From assembly GCA_016204535.1 (NCBI GenBank), contig JACQKL010000007.1:1-36011 (forward strand): DNA of 36,011 nt, read 5' to 3'. The position numbers were made by a program, and so were the translations under genes. The notes beneath the pieces were generated by a model. That model did no database searches. It was not told the DNA's origin and was given only the letters and a program-made list of their open reading frames with translations. Position 1 is the first letter of the stretch. Each line of letters opens with the position of its first letter. The DNA is from Candidatus Levyibacteriota bacterium (lineage in GTDB: Bacteria; Patescibacteriota; Microgenomatia; Levybacterales; UBA12049). Positions 32,748-36,011 of the stretch are shown in pieces.

Positions 32748-33524
32748 TTATTTTCCTTTAAGTATCTGAGCTGTCAATTGCAGTGCTACGGCTTTCATAT
32801 CCTGCGCTTTATATATAGCATCTCCTACTATTGCATGCCAATTGTCTCCCGCTACTTGTCCAGTTTCAGCGATGTCTCCACCTTGTTTTATGAAGCCAGG
32901 CGCGTAAAGTGTAAAATTCCCTAGTCCTAAAACTCTTTCCAATAGTTGACGATAAGCATTAACAAACTCTACTTTATTTCCTGGTACAACGAAATCTCTC
33001 ACGCCATTTTCTGCAGCTATTGTATATATCCTGGTAGGCGCTAAATTTGCAATGAACCCACCCTCGCTTTCTAAAAACTTCTTATGGGTCATGTGTCCAC
33101 CAACAAGCACAGTTAATCCTTCTCCTTGGCAGGCCTTAATCCATTCTTCTTCCGTTACTGGACTTGAAAATGGAAAAAGAATTGCCGCTTTTACTCCTGA
33201 TTTCCTTATGCCTCTTGCAAATTCTGGCCCCATCTCGGGTTTGTCGTTACCAGCCTTTTGATGATCGTAAATTATCGGCAGGTTGGTATGTGCCGTAACT
33301 CGTTTTGCTACTTCGATAAGTCCGTATGGGTTAGCAAGAGATAATCCTACTTTATATGCTCCAATGCCTGGAACACCACAGGTCTCCTTCACTATTTTTT
33401 CTAAGGAATCTAGGTCGGATACATCACAAGCCGGAATTACACTACGAGACAAGTCAATTAAACGTTTTCTTTCTTGCAGTTTCCCCTCTTCATTTGGTTT
33501 TGGTGGTCCTTCGTGACTTTGCAT
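32748..33524 (-). CDS. pyrF: Orotidine 5'-phosphate decarboxylase
   Basis: 258 residues from ATG 33524; a TTG at 33557 extends the frame but has little support. The catalytic K-x-x-D region is PIIYDHQKAGNDKPEMG (Asp/Lys/Asp), with VIPACDV at the first strand and VLVGGHMTHKKF and APGFIKQGGD (phosphate-binding loop) later. The DHQKAGxD form is like the archaeal and CPR group of OMPDC. It makes UMP, which feeds pyrG. Confidence 0.9.
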   Translation of the reverse strand: MQSHEGPPKPNEEGKLQERKRLIDLSRSVIPACDVSDLDSLEKIVKETCGVPGIGAYKVGLSLANPYGLIEVAKRVTAHTNLPIIYDHQKAGNDKPEMGPEFARGIRKSGVKAAILFPFSSPVTEEEWIKACQGEGLTVLVGGHMTHKKFLESEGGFIANLAPTRIYTIAAENGVRDFVVPGNKVEFVNAYRQLLERVLGLGNFTLYAPGFIKQGGDIAETGQVAGDNWHAIVGDAIYKAQDMKAVALQLTAQILKGK

Positions 33525-33621
33525 ATTATAAAAATTGCCTTTGGGCGAGTATTGCAATCAATCTGTAATTAATTTAATCTTTTGTCAAGATACCAAAGGT
33601 TATCAAAATAACAAGGAGAAA

Positions 33622-33650
33622 TTGCTCTTTGGAAGTAAATTTAATACAAT
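33622..33650 (+). promoter_or_regulatory. tRNA-Thr promoter
   Basis: TTGCTC (33622-33627), a 17-nt spacer and TACAAT (33645-33650), 11 nt before the tRNA 5' end. It probably also serves the gene at 33759. Confidence 0.6.
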
Positions 33651-33661
33651 AGATAGGATTT

Positions 33662-33734
33662 GCCGAAGTAACTCAGTTGGTAGAGTAGCTCTTTCGTAAA
33701 GAGCAAGTCGAGGGTCCGAATCCCTCCTTCGGCT
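33662..33734 (+). tRNA. tRNA-Thr (anticodon CGT)
   Basis: Acceptor GCCGAAG pairs with CTTCGGC. The D arm includes ACTCAGTTGGTAGAGT, the anticodon arm is GCTCT-TTCGTAA-AGAGC with anticodon CGT, and the T arm is GAGGG-TCCGAAT-CCCTC. Discriminator T; CCA not encoded. Confidence 0.95.
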
Positions 33735-33758
33735 CAAAAACAAAATCTTGAATTCATT

Positions 33759-34466
33759 ATGAATCGATCAAGGCTTACCAGAAAATTTGAGCAAAGAACA
33801 AAGAAAAATCTTTTTTTTAGTTTACTCGGAATCGTCGTTGTAATTTTTCTTGTTTTCAAATTTGGCATTCCTCTCTTGGTAAATTTTAGCCTGTTTTTAA
33901 CCAATTTTAAGGGAAACCAAGCGGAATCTCAAAATAATAAACCGCTCTTTATCGCTCCGCCCATACTTGACTCATTTCCTCAGGCAACCAGCAGTGCAGA
34001 TATAGTAATTTCCGGAATAGCATCAAAAAATCAAATTATAAATTTATACATAAACGGAGACATGGTTAACACAACCAAAACCAAAGACGACGGAACTTTT
34101 TCTTTCAAAGAAACTATTCCAACCGGCGAAAACACAATAAAAGCTAAAGCAGTCGTTCAAGATAAAGAAAGCGATTTTTCCAATTCAATTGTAACGGCTT
34201 TCAAAACGGCTCCTCCTTCTCTTAATATTACCTCGCCGGTAAACGATACAACATACGGAAAAGATCAAAACTTTGCAGATATTAAAGGAGCTACCGATGC
34301 AGATGTAAAAGTGACCGTTAATGGTTTTTGGGCAATTACAGATAGTAATGGTAACTTCTCCTATAGACTTCCGCTTCAGAATGGTGAAAATAAAATTAGA
34401 ATTACAGCAACAGATACTGCAGGCAATAAAACCGAGAAAGAAATAAAACTCAATTATTCTCAATAA
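33759..34466 (+). CDS. Membrane-anchored protein with two Ig-like (glucodextranase-B-like) domains
   Basis: 235 residues: basic N-terminus, one membrane helix (about 19-48, LFFSLLGIVVVIFLVFKFGI), a short linker and two beta-sandwich repeats. Repeat 1 (about 66-147) has VISGIASKNQIINLYINGD and GTFSFKETIPTGENTIKAKA. Repeat 2 (about 150-233) has NITSPVNDTTYG, VKVTVNGFWAITDSNGNFSY and NKIRITATDTAGN. Such domains are extracellular and often bind carbohydrate or act as spacers on surface proteins. Its 3' end overlaps the convergent O-antigen-ligase-like gene by 17 bp. Confidence 0.85.
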   Translation: MNRSRLTRKFEQRTKKNLFFSLLGIVVVIFLVFKFGIPLLVNFSLFLTNFKGNQAESQNNKPLFIAPPILDSFPQATSSADIVISGIASKNQIINLYINGDMVNTTKTKDDGTFSFKETIPTGENTIKAKAVVQDKESDFSNSIVTAFKTAPPSLNITSPVNDTTYGKDQNFADIKGATDADVKVTVNGFWAITDSNGNFSYRLPLQNGENKIRITATDTAGNKTEKEIKLNYSQ

Positions 34467-35694
34467 GTCCAAGCAAAATCCATATCCAAATCACTATAAA
34501 AGAATAAAAAAGACTGTTGATAAAAAATGAGTCAACAATAATTCCTCCAACGGAAGAAAGAACAACTATTGAAATATATTTTTGAAAACTATTTGCTTTT
34601 TGTTTTTTGAAATTTGCGTAAGCTTTTTTTAAAATATTCCAAATTAAATTAAGATAAATAATTAACCCAACAATACCCATGGTTGCAAAAACAAAAAGAA
34701 AGCTGTTGTCTGTTCCTGCGTCCGCATGACTGGTACTTGAACTTGAAGCACTCCTAAATCCGTATTTTATTTGCGCATATCTATAAGTATTAAATCCAAC
34801 ACCAAAAAACATATTTTTCTTAATGATCTGTATAGCTGTTTTTGCCGATTCGATACGAGCCTCTGCTGAAGCAATCCGGAATAAGTTAATATTCTCAATA
34901 TTGAAACTCCTTGAAGAGATTAAAACAAAAACTGCCAAAACTAATAAAACCGCTAAAAACAAATATATTTTTTTTGATAAGATAGAAAAAATTGCAATAC
35001 TGGTTAAAAACATAATTAAACCGCTTCTTGAGTAAGTCAAAAAGATAGAAACAATGCTTAAGGCAAAAATTGGCATTATTAACCAAATATTTTTGCTATT
35101 TTTTTCTCTGAAATATAAAAGGATACCCAATAAAAAAATTGAATATAGGACAAAAAATGCACCGGCAAAGTTTGGATCAAGAAAAGTTGAAAAAAGCCTA
35201 TACATATGCTCATCCCAGCCTAAATAATAAAGATTTCGAAGATTTGAGTAAAAAAAGTATTGCACAAATCCTAAGGCAACAAATATCGTTCCCAGAGCCA
35301 GAAGCAAATACATTATTTTTTCTTTAAATTTTGAAGAAAAGCTTTTTACGACAAAAAATAATGTTACGTATAATATCCATCTTAGGAAATAAGAAAATGC
35401 AACTAACATTTCATAGAAAGAAAAATTTTTAAAATTTATAACAAGCGAGATAAAAGCTATAGCAATAAACAAGATGATGGGAATAAATAATTTGTCATTG
35501 AGGATAATTTTTTTCCAAGATTTAAAGACCTTTGATATCCAAATTAAAACCAAAACAATGGAAGCGATATCAACCGGTTTTATGAAGAAATTATTTCCCA
35601 AGCTTAATCTTATTAATTCTCCAAAACTAAAAGTGCCTAAAAATATTACAAAAAACCACTGAATCATGTCCATTTTTCTTCTTTTTTCAACCAT
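34450..35694 (-). CDS. O-antigen ligase/polymerase-like membrane protein
   Basis: About 414 residues from ATG 35694; the frame extends to 35829, but the added residues lie inside the upstream glycosyltransferase gene. About ten to twelve hydrophobic segments, with the periplasmic loop block FFGVGFNTYRYAQIKYGFRS and HADAGTDNSFLFVFATMGIVGL, the usual Wzy_C/WaaL signature near the C-terminal third. A role in ligating or polymerising surface glycan is likely; the acceptor is unknown. It overlaps the upstream gene by about 31 bp, so one operon. Confidence 0.85.
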   Translation of the reverse strand: MVEKRRKMDMIQWFFVIFLGTFSFGELIRLSLGNNFFIKPVDIASIVLVLIWISKVFKSWKKIILNDKLFIPIILFIAIAFISLVINFKNFSFYEMLVAFSYFLRWILYVTLFFVVKSFSSKFKEKIMYLLLALGTIFVALGFVQYFFYSNLRNLYYLGWDEHMYRLFSTFLDPNFAGAFFVLYSIFLLGILLYFREKNSKNIWLIMPIFALSIVSIFLTYSRSGLIMFLTSIAIFSILSKKIYLFLAVLLVLAVFVLISSRSFNIENINLFRIASAEARIESAKTAIQIIKKNMFFGVGFNTYRYAQIKYGFRSASSSSTSHADAGTDNSFLFVFATMGIVGLIIYLNLIWNILKKAYANFKKQKANSFQKYISIVVLSSVGGIIVDSFFINSLFYSFIVIWIWILLGLIENN

Positions 35695-36011
35695 AATTTT
35701 CCCCGAATTAAGAATGAATGAAATGACATAATTAAAGCAAAAACCAAACCTGCTGTTCCATCCATAAACCCTCTTTTCAAAATATAGTTTACTAAAAATT
35801 TTCCCAAAGGATAAAGAAAAATAGACCAAAAATATACTTTGATATGATTGGATACAAGCTCGCTCGCTCTAATATCGGTATAAAAATTAATCTCTTCTAA
35901 AAAATTCTCTATAGTCTGATGGGGAAAATGCAGCAAATGATTATTTAAGATCCCTAAATGACCTTCCACGACCCATCGTTCATGCGCCTTGCCCTTCCAT
36001 AAACCGGAATC
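35664..36011 (-). CDS. Family 2 glycosyltransferase, C-terminal part (runs off the window)
   Basis: The frame is open at the right edge and reads DSGLWKGKAHERWVVEGHLG at 36011-35952. It continues through LNNHLLHFPHQTIENFLEEI, TDIRASEL, VYFWSIFLYPLGKFL and GFMDGTAGLVFALIMSFHSF. HERW plus the later H-x-x-x-x-I and the GFxDGxxGxxxAxxxSFHSF membrane helix are typical of WaaE-like GT2 enzymes of surface-glycan synthesis. The N-terminal half with the DxD motif is outside the window. It starts the minus-strand glycan cluster with the next gene. Confidence 0.88.
   Translation of the reverse strand, partial: DSGLWKGKAHERWVVEGHLGILNNHLLHFPHQTIENFLEEINFYTDIRASELVSNHIKVYFWSIFLYPLGKFLVNYILKRGFMDGTAGLVFALIMSFHSFLIRGKLWLKKEEKWT

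Overview
The window looks like a piece of a small, AT-rich genome from the Candidate Phyla Radiation (Patescibacteria), most likely the Microgenomates group. The reasons are the overall protein style, very compact gene spacing, leaderless starts (a -10 box 4 to 10 nt before many start codons), a shortened ATP synthase delta subunit, a YqaA-type DedA protein, MurT/GatD, a fragmentary pyrimidine pathway and a serine recombinase. TGA is used as a stop (gpmA, murT, dnaE, pyrE), so this is not a code-25 lineage. The phylum call is inferred from recall of these families, not from a search.

Layout. 1-147: 3' end of gpmA. 194-2216 (minus): rsmI, a DedA/YqaA protein, lexA. 2328-4337: uvrB, divergent from lexA, with a palindrome over its promoter. 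4324-6714 (minus): yraN, rplS, pyrG. 6768-13010: an integrated mobile element lying between the pyrG promoter and a tRNA-Gly gene. It carries an acidic repeat protein with a winged helix, a TrpR-like repressor plus a membrane protein, a signal-peptidase-like/CAP fusion, a small Cys/His protein, a membrane-anchored unknown, and a frameshifted large serine recombinase. 13008-13823 (minus): tRNA-Gly(CCC), a LysM protein, tRNA-Asp(GTC). 13897-17152: polX, lemA, htpX. 17183-19305: murT-gatD (lipid II amidation). 19324-22436: gatC-gatA-gatB (tRNA amidation). 22481-25699: dnaE. 25729-31813: complete F-type ATP synthase operon atpBEFHAGDC. 31816-33524 (minus): pyrF, pyrE, then a scar that looks like the start of pyrC joined to the end of pyrD. 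33662: tRNA-Thr(CGT). 33759-34466: membrane-anchored Ig-like protein. 34450-36011 (minus): O-antigen-ligase-like protein and the end of a family 2 glycosyltransferase.

The most interesting part is the element at 6768-13010. Joining its two outer flanks across the shared core GCTC restores a tRNA-Gly 3' end with an encoded CCA (a reconstructed attB). Joining its two inner ends gives a sequence identical to one that already exists inside the element at about 11266-11465. So the element appears to carry a second, intact attP-like site in inverted orientation. This explains both large inverted repeat pairs (101 bp with 3 mismatches; 103 bp perfect). The two halves, cargo and recombinase, are each bounded by inverted att arms.

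A second theme is palindromic sequence recruited into proteins. Three hairpins with equal loops encode the repeats of the acidic protein at 7407, and a different palindrome family appears in-frame in murT and gatD and between gpmA and rsmI.
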